The notes: a model not told the origin generated them from the sequence alone. Shown: positions 29,262 to 39,630, counted from the stretch's first letter. The stretch: 64,000 nt of DNA from Candidatus Hydrogenedentota bacterium (GCA_016182605.1 JACPGE010000047.1:27435-91434), one strand, 5' to 3'. Numbers and translations: made by a program.

Positions 29262-32177
29262 TCAATTCTCCAATTGAAATAAAGGAAATCGCGTAATATT
29301 TTCCAGCCCGGGCGTCGTGGGATGCTGTTTGCCATTGGACAGTTCCTTTACCCGATCCATCACGAAGCTGCTCAATTCATGGGCATAAATAATGCCATCC
29401 TTCTTCTGATCCGCCATTTTGTCCCGCAACCCTTCCAGGATTGCGTGCGTAAACACCCCGTGTCCAAGAGACTCTCGCTCCTGGGCCACCTCCCGCCCTG
29501 TGCACGAGGCCATCACCACCACCCCATGCTGCGGCGAGGCCAATTCGCGGAGGGCCTCGGTGTTGTTGACGCGATCGCCCCGGGTCAATACATCAAAATC
29601 CGGCAGGGCGCCGCTGTGGCACGAATCCACAATGACCAGATTCTTCGACGGAAGATTCCCCAATACATCCACTAGATCCCGCCAATTCACCGCCGTACTC
29701 CGCAACTTCTCCGGGTCGCCTTCATACGGCAGTAAATAATAATTGCCGTTCTCATTGTACCCATGGGCCGCCACACTGAGTATCACCACATCCTTCTGCG
29801 TGGCCTGCGATTCCACCCACTCCAGGGCTCCCAGTATCGCATCCCGCGAGGCGTTATCATTCACCAACGGCCGAACCTCTACCTTGCGGAACAGCCGACC
29901 CCGCTGCGTTTCGAACAATTGGGCCAGGGACTCCGCATCGGCATCCGCAAAATTCAGCGACAGAGACGGGTCCGCGTATCGCGAAATCCCGATATTCACC
30001 AGGTACAAATCGGACTGATACGGATCTTCGTGATGATAGGTCACCAGTTTCTTCGCAGAGAGCGCGTTGGCGTCCAGGTGGGCCGCATAGATCTCGATCG
30101 TGTTTTCTCCCGCCTCCAGCGGCGCGTCGAATACCACCACCTTCTGCCGTTCCGCGTCATCGGCACCGAACTGCAAGTCCGCCATGTCCGCCACCACCCG
30201 GCCATTCACAAGCACCTTAATCTCCGTTAGTTTCTCCCCCGCTGTTACCACAGCCCGGATTGGAATGTGTGCCTCCTCAGTTTCTACCCTGAATTGAACC
30301 GGAGCCTCCCACATGATCTCGGGTGGCATCAGCGTCTTGGGTGAAGCAATCATCTCCTTTTCCGGCTCCGCGGCCTGAAGCTCAGCCCACGCACGATCAA
30401 AAGAGTGGAGTTCCGCCGTACGCTGCACCAGTTCGGGCCGGTAGAAGCGCCGCCGGTAGGAATAGGCCGGATAAAACTCCGCAAGCTGATCCCAGCCCCG
30501 GTTGATCTGCCAACCCAAGTACTGCTCGCCCCCCGCCGATGCCGCGTAATAACCTTGTGGCGTCCAGCACACCCACTCGTGATCCTCCGCTACAAAAAGT
30601 GTAGCCAGCAATTCCCTGCTGTCCAGACTCCACAGTCGAACTGTCTGATCATCGCTCGCCGACGCCAAAAGCCGCCCATCCTGCGATACAGACACGGCCC
30701 AGACTATGCCCATGTGTCCCACGAATTCGTGAAGCAACTCGCCCGCGCCGCTGTAAAGTTTGAGACTAAAATCTCTGCCGATCACAACCTGTCCTGATGG
30801 CGTAAAAGCAGAGTACAGAATCCGACCATCCACCCTTGCATCAGCCTCAATCACGACGTCCTCGCCGACCACCAGTTTATACTCCCCTTCCTGGCGAATC
30901 GATACGGGTCCCAAGGTACGCTGCGCACGATGATATTGGGATTCCGGGATCGGACCCGGATCCAGCGCGATGCCAGCGAAATCAAAAGCCTGCTCTATGG
31001 GCCCTCTATTATTTTCATCGGCAAACTTATTCTTCTGGCCAAAACCCACCTTTAGTCCTGGCCCGAATCCGGCAGCCCAAACCGGACGGCCCTTGCCCAC
31101 AAGGCAACGCTGCTCCGTACCGCTTTGCGCGTCCCAGATCCGGATCTCATGGTCATCGCCACCGGCACTGGCCACCCAATCCCCGCTCAACGGAATGGCC
31201 GAATAGACCGTATTGCTGTGGCCCTCGAATCGCGTGACTTCCGCACCACTGGGAACCTCGAAGACCACGGCTGGATTGCCCGAGCCCGCCCCCACCACCC
31301 GGGAGCCGTCTCCCAAGAAGGACACGGTCACTACTTTGCCAGAAAGACGGCCCAATTCCTTGACAAGGTCGCCCTGGCGATCCCAAAGCAAAACGCGCTC
31401 ATCATGACCGCCAGACACGATGTAGTCCCCTTTGGGCGACCACACCACGCACCGCGCCCCTTCGGAGTGACCCTCCATCACCTTCGAGTTTCCAGATTCA
31501 AAACTGCCGTCAACACCCCGCCGCCAGAGCCGGCAACTATGATCATAAGAAGCTGAAACCAGGGCTGACCCGTCGGGCGCAAAGTCCACATCGTAAACAT
31601 CATCCGTGTGCCCCTCTAACGTGGCCACGCAGCGGATGCCTTCCGGTTTTTCTGCGACACCGCCAACATCCCAGATGCGCACGTCGGTGTCTGCAGACCC
31701 GCTGGCGAGATAGCGCCCATCCGCCGACCATGCCAGCGCATTTACGGTATTGGTGTGACCCGACAAGGTGCCCACCTGCCGGTCCGCGGCGATATCGATG
31801 ATCTGTATAGGAGTGTCGCCCTTTGGGGTGCCATAGCCTCCAACCGCTAGAAATCGGCCGTCGGGCGAGAGGGCCGCGGCAAAGAGCTGACCTTCGGGCC
31901 CCGCACCGGCCTGCCCCCGTAGTGTTTTTACCAAAATCCCCGTACCCACATCCCAGAATCGAATCGCCTTGTCGTCGGAAACGGAAATCAGGGTCCGCCC
32001 ATCGGGTGTGCAAGCCAAGTCGTTGACACGCCCCGAATGCCCGTGCGGATCGATCACCAACACCGGGTCCCCTGGCGCCCCGAAGAGATCGCACGCAACG
32101 AGCAACACCAAGCCCCACACTGCCACCGGGCGTCGCTTTCCCATCCAAGTTCCGGCGCCATTCAGTCTGCTCTCCAT
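29262..32177 (-). CDS. WD40-repeat protein with C-terminal caspase-like (C14) peptidase domain, N-terminal signal or anchor
   Basis: Multiple WD40 blades (GHTNTVNALAWSADGRYLASGSADTDVRIWD); VVILSVAAHGYNENGNYYLLPYEGDP (His) and NLVIVDSCHSGALPDF (Cys); hydrophobic N-terminus. Confidence 0.92.
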   Translation of the reverse strand: MESRLNGAGTWMGKRRPVAVWGLVLLVACDLFGAPGDPVLVIDPHGHSGRVNDLACTPDGRTLISVSDDKAIRFWDVGTGILVKTLRGQAGAGPEGQLFAAALSPDGRFLAVGGYGTPKGDTPIQIIDIAADRQVGTLSGHTNTVNALAWSADGRYLASGSADTDVRIWDVGGVAEKPEGIRCVATLEGHTDDVYDVDFAPDGSALVSASYDHSCRLWRRGVDGSFESGNSKVMEGHSEGARCVVWSPKGDYIVSGGHDERVLLWDRQGDLVKELGRLSGKVVTVSFLGDGSRVVGAGSGNPAVVFEVPSGAEVTRFEGHSNTVYSAIPLSGDWVASAGGDDHEIRIWDAQSGTEQRCLVGKGRPVWAAGFGPGLKVGFGQKNKFADENNRGPIEQAFDFAGIALDPGPIPESQYHRAQRTLGPVSIRQEGEYKLVVGEDVVIEADARVDGRILYSAFTPSGQVVIGRDFSLKLYSGAGELLHEFVGHMGIVWAVSVSQDGRLLASASDDQTVRLWSLDSRELLATLFVAEDHEWVCWTPQGYYAASAGGEQYLGWQINRGWDQLAEFYPAYSYRRRFYRPELVQRTAELHSFDRAWAELQAAEPEKEMIASPKTLMPPEIMWEAPVQFRVETEEAHIPIRAVVTAGEKLTEIKVLVNGRVVADMADLQFGADDAERQKVVVFDAPLEAGENTIEIYAAHLDANALSAKKLVTYHHEDPYQSDLYLVNIGISRYADPSLSLNFADADAESLAQLFETQRGRLFRKVEVRPLVNDNASRDAILGALEWVESQATQKDVVILSVAAHGYNENGNYYLLPYEGDPEKLRSTAVNWRDLVDVLGNLPSKNLVIVDSCHSGALPDFDVLTRGDRVNNTEALRELASPQHGVVVMASCTGREVAQERESLGHGVFTHAILEGLRDKMADQKKDGIIYAHELSSFVMDRVKELSNGKQHPTTPGLENITRFPLFQLEN

Positions 32178-32180
32178 AAG

Positions 32181-32663
32181 CTATTCTCCCCTGCCGGCCG
32201 CTGTGGCCTTCTTCGTGCCCTCGGGCTGGGCGAAGTAATAGCCAATCGCACCCGCCACCAGCCACGCAAAAAGCGCCCCGGTATCCTTGATCGTATCCAT
32301 CGCATCGGGAATGTTGTCCACAAACATCAGCAGGAACACCACCATCAGATTCCACAGTAACGAGCCCGCAAAGGCGACCCAGAACGGAACGCTGACCTTC
32401 CCTGTGCCCGCACGCTGCCAGGAACCCCACACGTAGAGCAACATGGCCCCGAGATACGGCGCGTACACCGCATTGAGTTCATAGAGCGACGACTTGAGTG
32501 TATCCAGTTCAATCCAGTGCCACGCGAAAAACAGCAGTAGTACCCCCAGATTGAAGACAAAAAAAGCCCCCCAGAGCGCCAGGAGCACCACCCGTGCCCA
32601 CCAAGGGCTAAATCCCCGCCTACTTGCCATGGAGCCGCTCCAGTTCCCGCACGATCTGACCAT
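32181..32663 (-). CDS. Multi-pass membrane protein, unknown function
   Basis: Several hydrophobic segments; 3 bp upstream of the WD40-caspase gene and overlapping the next gene. Start may be MASRRGFSPW. Confidence 0.75.
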   Translation of the reverse strand: MVRSCGNWSGSMASRRGFSPWWARVVLLALWGAFFVFNLGVLLLFFAWHWIELDTLKSSLYELNAVYAPYLGAMLLYVWGSWQRAGTGKVSVPFWVAFAGSLLWNLMVVFLLMFVDNIPDAMDTIKDTGALFAWLVAGAIGYYFAQPEGTKKATAAGRGE

Positions 32664-33336
32664 TCAACCAGTCCGTCCCCAACTTGTAGTACGTACTTTC
32701 AGGCTCCACGCGCCAGTTCTTCTCCTTCTCGAGCTTATACTCGACCCGCGCCTTCAGTTCGCATTTGCACTTACCCTCCGGATCCGTTTCTTTCGGCATG
32801 GAAACCCAAAAGGCCACCCGTCGGGCTCGGATGGCATCCCCCGGCTGCGTGAAAACTCCATTCGCCACCAGGGGCATGGTGACAAAAATCATGCGCTCGG
32901 TCAGCAGGTCCCACATGGCGAATACTTCGAAACCCGAATTCTTCAACACTGCCTGAAACGTGTCCTGAAGTGTGGTCAGTTCCGAGGCAACGAAACTGTA
33001 GGGGTAGCCATGGGAAAAATCCGACGCATGCAGTAGCCCATTTCCTCGCGTGCCCCCCAGTGTATACGCCTCCGCTTGCACGTTGACCCCTGCCTCCGAC
33101 TCCGCCACAAGGGCAAACCCTTTCAACTCTGGCTGATAATCGACTTCCAGTTTCCCCGTGTTCTCCACCTTGCCCACGTTGGTAATATACACTGACGTGG
33201 CCTCCGGCACGTTCCACTCCAGGGTCACCTTGCCTCCACCATCTCCCACCGGAGTCCCTATGTCGAACTTCTCAATCGCCGGTCCCGCCGGGGCCGCCAA
33301 AATCGAAAAAAACATCAATGCTACAATTGCGTTCAT
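32620..33336 (-). CDS. Secreted hypothetical protein, 238 aa
   Basis: Signal-like N-terminus MNAIVALMFFSILAAPAGPA; translationally coupled to the downstream membrane protein gene. Confidence 0.75.
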   Translation of the reverse strand: MNAIVALMFFSILAAPAGPAIEKFDIGTPVGDGGGKVTLEWNVPEATSVYITNVGKVENTGKLEVDYQPELKGFALVAESEAGVNVQAEAYTLGGTRGNGLLHASDFSHGYPYSFVASELTTLQDTFQAVLKNSGFEVFAMWDLLTERMIFVTMPLVANGVFTQPGDAIRARRVAFWVSMPKETDPEGKCKCELKARVEYKLEKEKNWRVEPESTYYKLGTDWLNGQIVRELERLHGK

Positions 33337-33551
33337 CGAGTTACGCCCTCCAAAGTCGAGATAGCCGGATGCACCGGATCAAGGCAGGAGCTGCAAATTC
33401 CAAACCGTGCGAGCAGCCCTTGGTTTTTCATGCGGAGCGCCCCACATTACACACACTGCCATGCGCTGAGCCACCTTACCAAGTTATCGTGTAAATAACA
33501 AGCGTAATTTAGCCCCAGAGGACTCGGTACTGCCCGCGCACAAACATGGTA

Positions 33552-33653
33552 CTCTGCCACTTCCAGCTCGAAAGCTGGCCGGCGGACGAGGTCCCCGCGG
33601 CATTGCTGGCCATCCCCGTCACCGAGCCCGACGACCTCATCAACGCGGGATAG
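33552..33653 (+). pseudogene. Displaced second copy of the pyrE 3' end, in frame to a TAG stop
   Basis: CTCTGCCACTTC...GAAAGCTGGCCGGCGGACGAGGTCCCCGCGGCATTG...CTCATCAACGCGGGATAG vs 29135..29237; about 94% identical. Confidence 0.9.
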
Positions 33654-33827
33654 TCCAAAACCGATTTCGAACTCATGCTCAACCGATCGGGCTGATCCGC
33701 CGGATCCGTCCGATCATTTCACACACCAGCGCACTTCCCCCCTTTCGGTCCTTTTGCTCACTTCAGTCCTTTTTGTCCTTTTCCCCCAAGCTGGATTCCG
33801 CACCCAGACCCCGTTACCATAGCCCCC

Positions 33828-35168
33828 ATGCACACCCTGATCGCAGCCATTCTCCTCGCACTGGCCGCCACACCCGGCGCCAGGCATCCCGATCCTGCCG
33901 TCCGCCTGGGTGAGCGCCTCTTCGCCGACACGCGCTTCAGCAACTCCAATGGCGACATGGCGACTTCATGCGTCTCCTGCCACATGCCGGCCGACGTGCA
34001 GGGCGACCGCGCCTTCACCCAGTTCCTCTCCCGAAGCTGGCGCCCCTCGCGCACGGAGGACCCCGCGCGCGAAACCCTCCGCAACGCCCCCACTCTCTTC
34101 GACACCGCACAGATGCCCCTCCTCCACCACGACGGGCAGTTCACCTCCCTCGAAGAGCAAACCCGCGAAACCCTGATCGGCCGGAACATGGGCTGGCTTC
34201 CCGAAGAACGCGGCGCAGCGCTCGATCATCTCAAGGCCATCCTGCAAGAAGACGCCGCCTACCGCCAGGATTTCTCCGCGGCAATGCAGGTCGATGTGGA
34301 TGCCGACACCGCGGAAGCCCTCACCGATGCCGCGGCCCGCGCTGTCGCCGCGTTCATGCGCACCCTCGAATCGCCCCGCGATACGCCCTACGACACCTTC
34401 ATCGCCGCAAACGGATTCGACCCCGGGCCCAAACCGGGCGAGCCGCCCTCCAAATACGGCGAACGCATGCTCTGGGCCGTCATCGAACGCATGCAGAACG
34501 GCACGCTCACTCGTCCAGCCGGGTTCTCCGAAGAAGCGATCGCGGGATACAAAGTTTTCCTCCGCACCTCGGGCGCCACACAGGCGGGAAATTGTGTCGC
34601 ATGCCACGTGCCCCCGGCCTTCTCCGATTTTCAGTTCCACAACACCGGCGTGGCCCAGGAGGAATATGAGCGCACCCACGGCGAGAGCACATTTCTCAGC
34701 CTATCCATTCCCGCGGCCGCGGCGGCCCAACGCCCATCGCCCCAATTCATGGCGCGCCCGGGCGCGGACTGCGCGGAGTGCGCCGACCTGGGGTACTGGA
34801 ACTTCGCCCGCGCTTCCGAAGGGGAAGCGATCGACGATACGGCATTGACAAAAGCGATAGGCGCCTTCAAGACGCCCTCCCTGCGCCACCTCGCCTCCAC
34901 CGCACCCTACATGCACAACGGGAAATACCTCACGCTGGAGGCCGTGATCTTGCAAAAAGCGCGCGCGGGAAATAGCGTCCGCGACGGCGGCAGCCGCAAT
35001 CCCGATCCGGAGATCGCCGCCATCCGGCTTGATGAAAACGATGTGCGCAACCTCTTCGCGTTTCTCAATACGCTCAACGCACCCGGCGGACGCCGCGCCA
35101 GCCCCGCACCGCTCGAAGACGATTCCAGCCTCCTGGCAACACAGGCCGCACCCTACCGCGGATATTAA
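33828..35168 (+). CDS. Di-heme cytochrome c peroxidase family protein
   Basis: CVSCH and CVACH motifs, FKTPSLRHLASTAPYMHNGKYLTLEAVI. Confidence 0.9.
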   Translation: MHTLIAAILLALAATPGARHPDPAVRLGERLFADTRFSNSNGDMATSCVSCHMPADVQGDRAFTQFLSRSWRPSRTEDPARETLRNAPTLFDTAQMPLLHHDGQFTSLEEQTRETLIGRNMGWLPEERGAALDHLKAILQEDAAYRQDFSAAMQVDVDADTAEALTDAAARAVAAFMRTLESPRDTPYDTFIAANGFDPGPKPGEPPSKYGERMLWAVIERMQNGTLTRPAGFSEEAIAGYKVFLRTSGATQAGNCVACHVPPAFSDFQFHNTGVAQEEYERTHGESTFLSLSIPAAAAAQRPSPQFMARPGADCAECADLGYWNFARASEGEAIDDTALTKAIGAFKTPSLRHLASTAPYMHNGKYLTLEAVILQKARAGNSVRDGGSRNPDPEIAAIRLDENDVRNLFAFLNTLNAPGGRRASPAPLEDDSSLLATQAAPYRGY

Positions 35169-35196
35169 TTTCGCGCCTTCGCGCCCAATCGCCGCA

Positions 35197-37104
35197 CTAC
35201 ACGGTAAACTGCCCCACCAGCTTCGCCAAGTGCTTCGACAGCCCGGCAAGTTCATCGGCGAGACCGTTGAGGTTGTCCGCGTTTTGCCGCGACTCTTCGG
35301 AAGCGCCACGCACCGTGGAGACGCCTTGATTCGCGCTGGCTATGCTCTGCGCCACCTCGCGCACGTTGCGCGCGATGCCGTTCGCCTCCCGGGCCAGTTC
35401 GCCCATTTTCGTGGTGATGCCCCCCATCCGGGAATCGGCCTGCTGCACATTGCGGGAAACCTGTGCGGTGCCCTGCGCCGTTTGTTGCAGGTTGCGCGAC
35501 ACGTCATCCGTGCCCTTGGCGGCTTCGGCAACATTGCGCGCAATTTCATTCACGGTCACGGTCTGTTCTTCGATGGTTGCGGCAATGGTGGAAAAAGTCT
35601 GATTCAAATGCTGAATCACAGAGACAATCTCGGAGATGGCCGCCATCGCAAGCCCGGTATTGCGCTGCATGTCCTCCACTTGGCCGCGGATGTCCCCCGT
35701 GGCATTGCCCGTCTGCTTGGCGAGTTCCTTCACTTCGCTGGCCACAACGGCAAAGCCCTTGCCCGCCTCCCCGGCGGATGCCGCTTCAATCGTGGCGTTG
35801 AGCGCGAGCAGGTTCGTCTGCTCGGCAATCGCCGTAATGATGTCAATGACCTTGTAGATCTTCTGGGCGGACTGCCCCAAATCGTCCACCACGGAAGCCG
35901 TGGAACCCGCCTTGTCCGACGCGGTGCTGGCCATCGCCGCCGCCTGCGCCGTGCTCCCGGAAACCTCATTGAGCGATGCGGACATTTCCTCCACCGCCAC
36001 GGCGACCGTGTTCACATTCGCCGACAACTGCTCAATGGCCGCCGCGATCGTGCTCACTTGGCCCGACATCTCTTCCATGGCAGCGCTGGCACTGTTGAGA
36101 TTCTGCGAGGCGTCCTGCGCGGCCTGTGCCGCCTCGGTGGAATTCGCACTCACCTGTTCAATGCCCCGGGTAACCGATTCCACACTGGCCGAGGCATCCG
36201 TCATGATGGAACTTGTTTTCTGCGTCTCCTCCGCCATGCCCCGGGTCCGGTCGGCCATGGAATGGGAATTGGTCAGCATGGATTGCGATGCCTTGGAAAG
36301 GGTGCCGGTGCTCTCGGCCACCTGCTGGATAATCTTCTGGAGCTTTTCCAGGAAAAGATTGAGCCAGTGCGCAAGCTGCCCCAGCTCGTCCGCACGATCC
36401 AGTTTAATGCGTACCGTCAGATCGCCGGCGCCCTGGGAGACATCTGCAAGCAGCGCCACCAGCGAGTGAATCGGCACTGTGATACTCCGGGTAATAAAAA
36501 ACGACAGGAGCGCCAGCACCACGAACGCGACGGCAAGCAGGGCAAGCAGATTGCGGCGGAACGCGGCGACGGCGCCCAATTGCTGTTCCTGAGCGGCATC
36601 CATGCTCGCGGCCAAGCTGTCGCTCACCGCTCCCATCTTGTCTTCCAATTCCCCGAATACGGTGAGGAATTCCCCCAAGTTCGCCTTTGCGGCCACGGGA
36701 TCCGCGAAACCGGCCTCCACATGTTTCGCCGCCGATTCCATGTACGCATTCAGATCGGGCAATACATCGCTCAATGCTTTCTCGACTTCGGGGCTAAGTT
36801 CCAGCTTCTCGTTTTCGGCCACGCTAAGACGGAAATTTTCGGCATGGTCCTTCAATTCCGCGCTCACCTCATCCCGCTGCGCCCGATCGGCCGCCAACAG
36901 GGATGCGAGGACGTCCGCCCGAATCGCGTCGTGCATCATATCGCTTTCCATATGATGCTGAAGAGCGGTTGCCGTGCGTGTCACGGCCGCCATGCCGCTC
37001 CCGATATTTTTACTGCCGAAGTAGCCCGCCAGCCCAATGGCAACAAGAAACAGCAGACTGACGCCACTCAGAACGTATAGCTTCGATCCGATAGTCCATT
37101 TCAT
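35197..37104 (-). CDS. Methyl-accepting chemotaxis protein
   Basis: [36 protein letters not shown]-like region, hairpin [40 protein letters not shown]. Confidence 0.95.
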   Translation of the reverse strand: MKWTIGSKLYVLSGVSLLFLVAIGLAGYFGSKNIGSGMAAVTRTATALQHHMESDMMHDAIRADVLASLLAADRAQRDEVSAELKDHAENFRLSVAENEKLELSPEVEKALSDVLPDLNAYMESAAKHVEAGFADPVAAKANLGEFLTVFGELEDKMGAVSDSLAASMDAAQEQQLGAVAAFRRNLLALLAVAFVVLALLSFFITRSITVPIHSLVALLADVSQGAGDLTVRIKLDRADELGQLAHWLNLFLEKLQKIIQQVAESTGTLSKASQSMLTNSHSMADRTRGMAEETQKTSSIMTDASASVESVTRGIEQVSANSTEAAQAAQDASQNLNSASAAMEEMSGQVSTIAAAIEQLSANVNTVAVAVEEMSASLNEVSGSTAQAAAMASTASDKAGSTASVVDDLGQSAQKIYKVIDIITAIAEQTNLLALNATIEAASAGEAGKGFAVVASEVKELAKQTGNATGDIRGQVEDMQRNTGLAMAAISEIVSVIQHLNQTFSTIAATIEEQTVTVNEIARNVAEAAKGTDDVSRNLQQTAQGTAQVSRNVQQADSRMGGITTKMGELAREANGIARNVREVAQSIASANQGVSTVRGASEESRQNADNLNGLADELAGLSKHLAKLVGQFTV

Positions 37105-37180
37105 TTTGCGATCCCTTCCAGGCTCATTCCAGTATGTGCACATTAGCCTCAACCGCACGCGTCAGCACGGAACCCGGACT

Positions 37181-38632
37181 CTAAAATGAAATCTGTGTCC
37201 GGAACCCCGCCACAAAGGTCTCCTTGTTACCCGTGCCTCCGGGATTAACGATGTATTGCAGATCCGGCTTGATATTGAACCAGGGCGCGATCTGTGCCAG
37301 GTAGTAGAACTCAATCGCCGTCTCGTGGCGTTTCTCGAAATCGGCCTCGCTGCTCAGCAGAACATGGAAGACCCCCAAACCGAGTATGTCGGCATCGCGG
37401 CCGGGCAGCGCGCCGATCCATTGCACGCCCAAACCATGGTACTGCTCCGCTTCCAGCACATCGTCATCGGACCAGCCAAACTGCGCAAAGAGGCCGATAC
37501 CCTGCTGGTCGTCATCGTCCTCCTGAATCTCCTTGTAAAGTTCCTGATCCCACGTCGCATAAAAACCGTAACTGTGGTCCTTCGTGGAATTCCGAGGGAA
37601 TATACGTCCGCTCAATTCCTCCACAATGCTCCCGCCAACGAAGCCCGTCAACTCCGTCAGAAACGTGCTCAACAACCCGGTCGTACGCACGGAATCCGTG
37701 AGCCCAAGCCAACCCGCAGGATCGGGGCCTGCTTCGGCGTCCTCCGGCGCAAGTTTCTCGAAGCGATCGCCGTTCCACCAGAACCCCAGGCGCAACGTGC
37801 CCGGGTGTCCCGCAAGGGTGTAATAGAAGGCTGGCTCCACCATCACCATCGGGCCATAGAGATGGTCGAGCGTGCTGCCCAACGATTGGCCTCCGTCAGG
37901 CCGGCCCTGATAGACCCCCACGTTCATGGAAAACCACTCCACCGGCTGCATGCCGAGCACCACCCCCCAATCCTGATCGGGATAGGTGACCAACGGTATG
38001 GTCGGACTGAAACCGGGCGAAGATGCGCTGAACACGCCGCCGTAATCCACGAAGGCAAAGTCGGCGTTGCCTTCCAACTTGCCCAGCTTCAACGTGAGTT
38101 TCCCGTCGAGAAAGATGTGCTGATACCAGAACTCGGAAATCTGAAAGTAGTCGTCCGCATCGATATTCGACAGGGTCTGGAAATCGAGCACGTGCTTTTC
38201 CGTGAGACTGTCCCCATGCTGCCCCTGCAAGTAAACGAAAAAGGCGCCGTCCTCCCACCAGCCCGCCGCGCCCGTATCCACCGTAAAGGTAAGGCTCAGG
38301 TCCGCACGATAGCGGGAACCGGTCTGCTCTCCCCCATGGAGATTCCAGAGTTGTTCCGCAGTGTATACCGCTTCGAAGCTGTAGCCCCGCTCGGCCAGCC
38401 GCGTGCGCAATCCGCCCCAATCGCCCGTTAGATAGTCACGCTCGCGCAAGCCGCCTGCCCCCGACGCCACCGGTACGAGGAGAAGTAGAAGTAGAAGTAG
38501 AAGTAGAAGCAGGAACTGCAGCACCCGGGCTTCCCGCCGGCGCAGCGGCCACAAGATGACTTCCAAGAGAGTATGTTGTGGCATGGACATCTCCTCTGAG
38601 GTATCGAAATACCCAATGGTGCAAGAAAGCAT
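37181..38632 (-). CDS. OprB-family carbohydrate-selective porin
   Basis: LTGDWGGLRTRLAERGYSFEAVYTAEQLWNLHGG; IEFYYLAQIAPWFNIKPDLQYIVNPGGTGN; terminal RTQISF. Confidence 0.88.
   Translation of the reverse strand: MLSCTIGYFDTSEEMSMPQHTLLEVILWPLRRREARVLQFLLLLLLLLLLLLVPVASGAGGLRERDYLTGDWGGLRTRLAERGYSFEAVYTAEQLWNLHGGEQTGSRYRADLSLTFTVDTGAAGWWEDGAFFVYLQGQHGDSLTEKHVLDFQTLSNIDADDYFQISEFWYQHIFLDGKLTLKLGKLEGNADFAFVDYGGVFSASSPGFSPTIPLVTYPDQDWGVVLGMQPVEWFSMNVGVYQGRPDGGQSLGSTLDHLYGPMVMVEPAFYYTLAGHPGTLRLGFWWNGDRFEKLAPEDAEAGPDPAGWLGLTDSVRTTGLLSTFLTELTGFVGGSIVEELSGRIFPRNSTKDHSYGFYATWDQELYKEIQEDDDDQQGIGLFAQFGWSDDDVLEAEQYHGLGVQWIGALPGRDADILGLGVFHVLLSSEADFEKRHETAIEFYYLAQIAPWFNIKPDLQYIVNPGGTGNKETFVAGFRTQISF
38482..38510. 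repeat. Hexanucleotide microsatellite inside the porin signal peptide
   Basis: (AGAAGT)n on the + strand, translated on minus as a Leu/Leu run (LLLLLLLLLLLL). Confidence 0.8.
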
Positions 38633-38708
38633 GTTTGATTGCCGGTGAACTCACAGCTCGCATGGATGCGAGGAAATCCCCTCGGCGGCTTCGGCAGATG
38701 GGCCGGTA

Positions 38709-38819
38709 TTATTGCGGCGCAACACCGAATATCCCCAGCAGGAGTTCCAGCAGGGTTCCACTGAGCAAATCGACAAAGAAGCTAAGTGCGAATTCAATCA
38801 AAGCGGCAAAAAAGTTCAT
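38709..38819 (-). CDS. Putative small hydrophobic (single-TM) protein, 36 aa
   Basis: MNFFAALIEFALSFFVDLLSGTLLELLLGIFGVAPQ; below the ORF track cutoff; weak upstream AAGGG. Confidence 0.4.
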   Translation of the reverse strand: MNFFAALIEFALSFFVDLLSGTLLELLLGIFGVAPQ

Positions 38820-39404
38820 TGGGTGCTACCCTTCCCCGTGGTGGAGGCGTTTGGACAAGTCCGACAACTGAAGAAACTCATTAAAGCAATTATCAATTCC
38901 CCGATTATCCTTGGTCCGCAGTTGGATTTTAGGGATTTTGAACGGATGTGTCAAGGCTAAAACAGAGGCATTCGCACCTGGCAAAGTGCGATGAGGAGGC
39001 ATGGAGAAGGCACAAGAGGCACGTTAGCAAAATTATTAATAAGAGTCAATATAAAAATTAGTGGTGACAAATTTTAGCGGCCTCCGACCCTGATGCAGGT
39101 TGTGCCAGAAAGGAACGCGGGGATGCTTACTCAGGAGACCCAAAACCTACAGTTAGGTTTGTTCGCCTGCCACATTGCACCTTCCGGTAGGTTTGGATGC
39201 GGGTGCGTCCGGTATAGCCGCCTACTATATAGGGTATTTTTCAGGCGTTTTCCTCAATTTTTCTACTCCATCACGATTTGGCATAAGGGTTGCTCTTGAG
39301 GAGCCAGGAACACACACCTTACGGAAATGTTGGCCGAGCAAAATCAGGGAAAGGAGGATCGCCTAACGTCAAACACGAGTATACGCTTAGAGTCTCCCAG
39401 AGAC

Positions 39405-39446
39405 CCGGCAACGGGCGCGAGCCCCCGACCTTGAGCCCGTTGCCGG
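39405..39446. other. Perfect 12 bp inverted repeat (hairpin) in a long non-coding region
   Basis: CCGGCAACGGGC - 18 nt - GCCCGTTGCCGG. Confidence 0.75.
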
Positions 39447-39630
39447 AGGCTCCGGGTGAGTGAACGGAAAGTTGAAGCACGATTTTTTGAAGCAGACGCG
39501 CTGGCGGCGTCAAGTCAACTCAGGTTGGCCCGCATATTTCACCACTTCAAGCTTTCTTACAACACGCTCCTCTTGAGAGGTGGTGAAATATGCTCAGCGT
39601 GACGATGGTGCTGGCGTTCACTGGGCAGGC

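Noticed and set aside
29262-32177. Calling the WD40-caspase gene an established anti-phage defence system
   Set aside because: It carries an export signal and lacks recognised defence partners in the operon; the defence role is not supported by sequence alone.
35029-37080. 683 aa plus-strand ORF
   Set aside because: Antisense of a clear methyl-accepting chemotaxis protein; His/Arg-rich composition.
39175-39366. 63 aa ORF MHLPVGLDAGASGIAAYYIGYFSGVFLNF...
   Set aside because: Possibly a membrane-protein relic, but too short and no upstream continuation in frame; not supportable as a gene.
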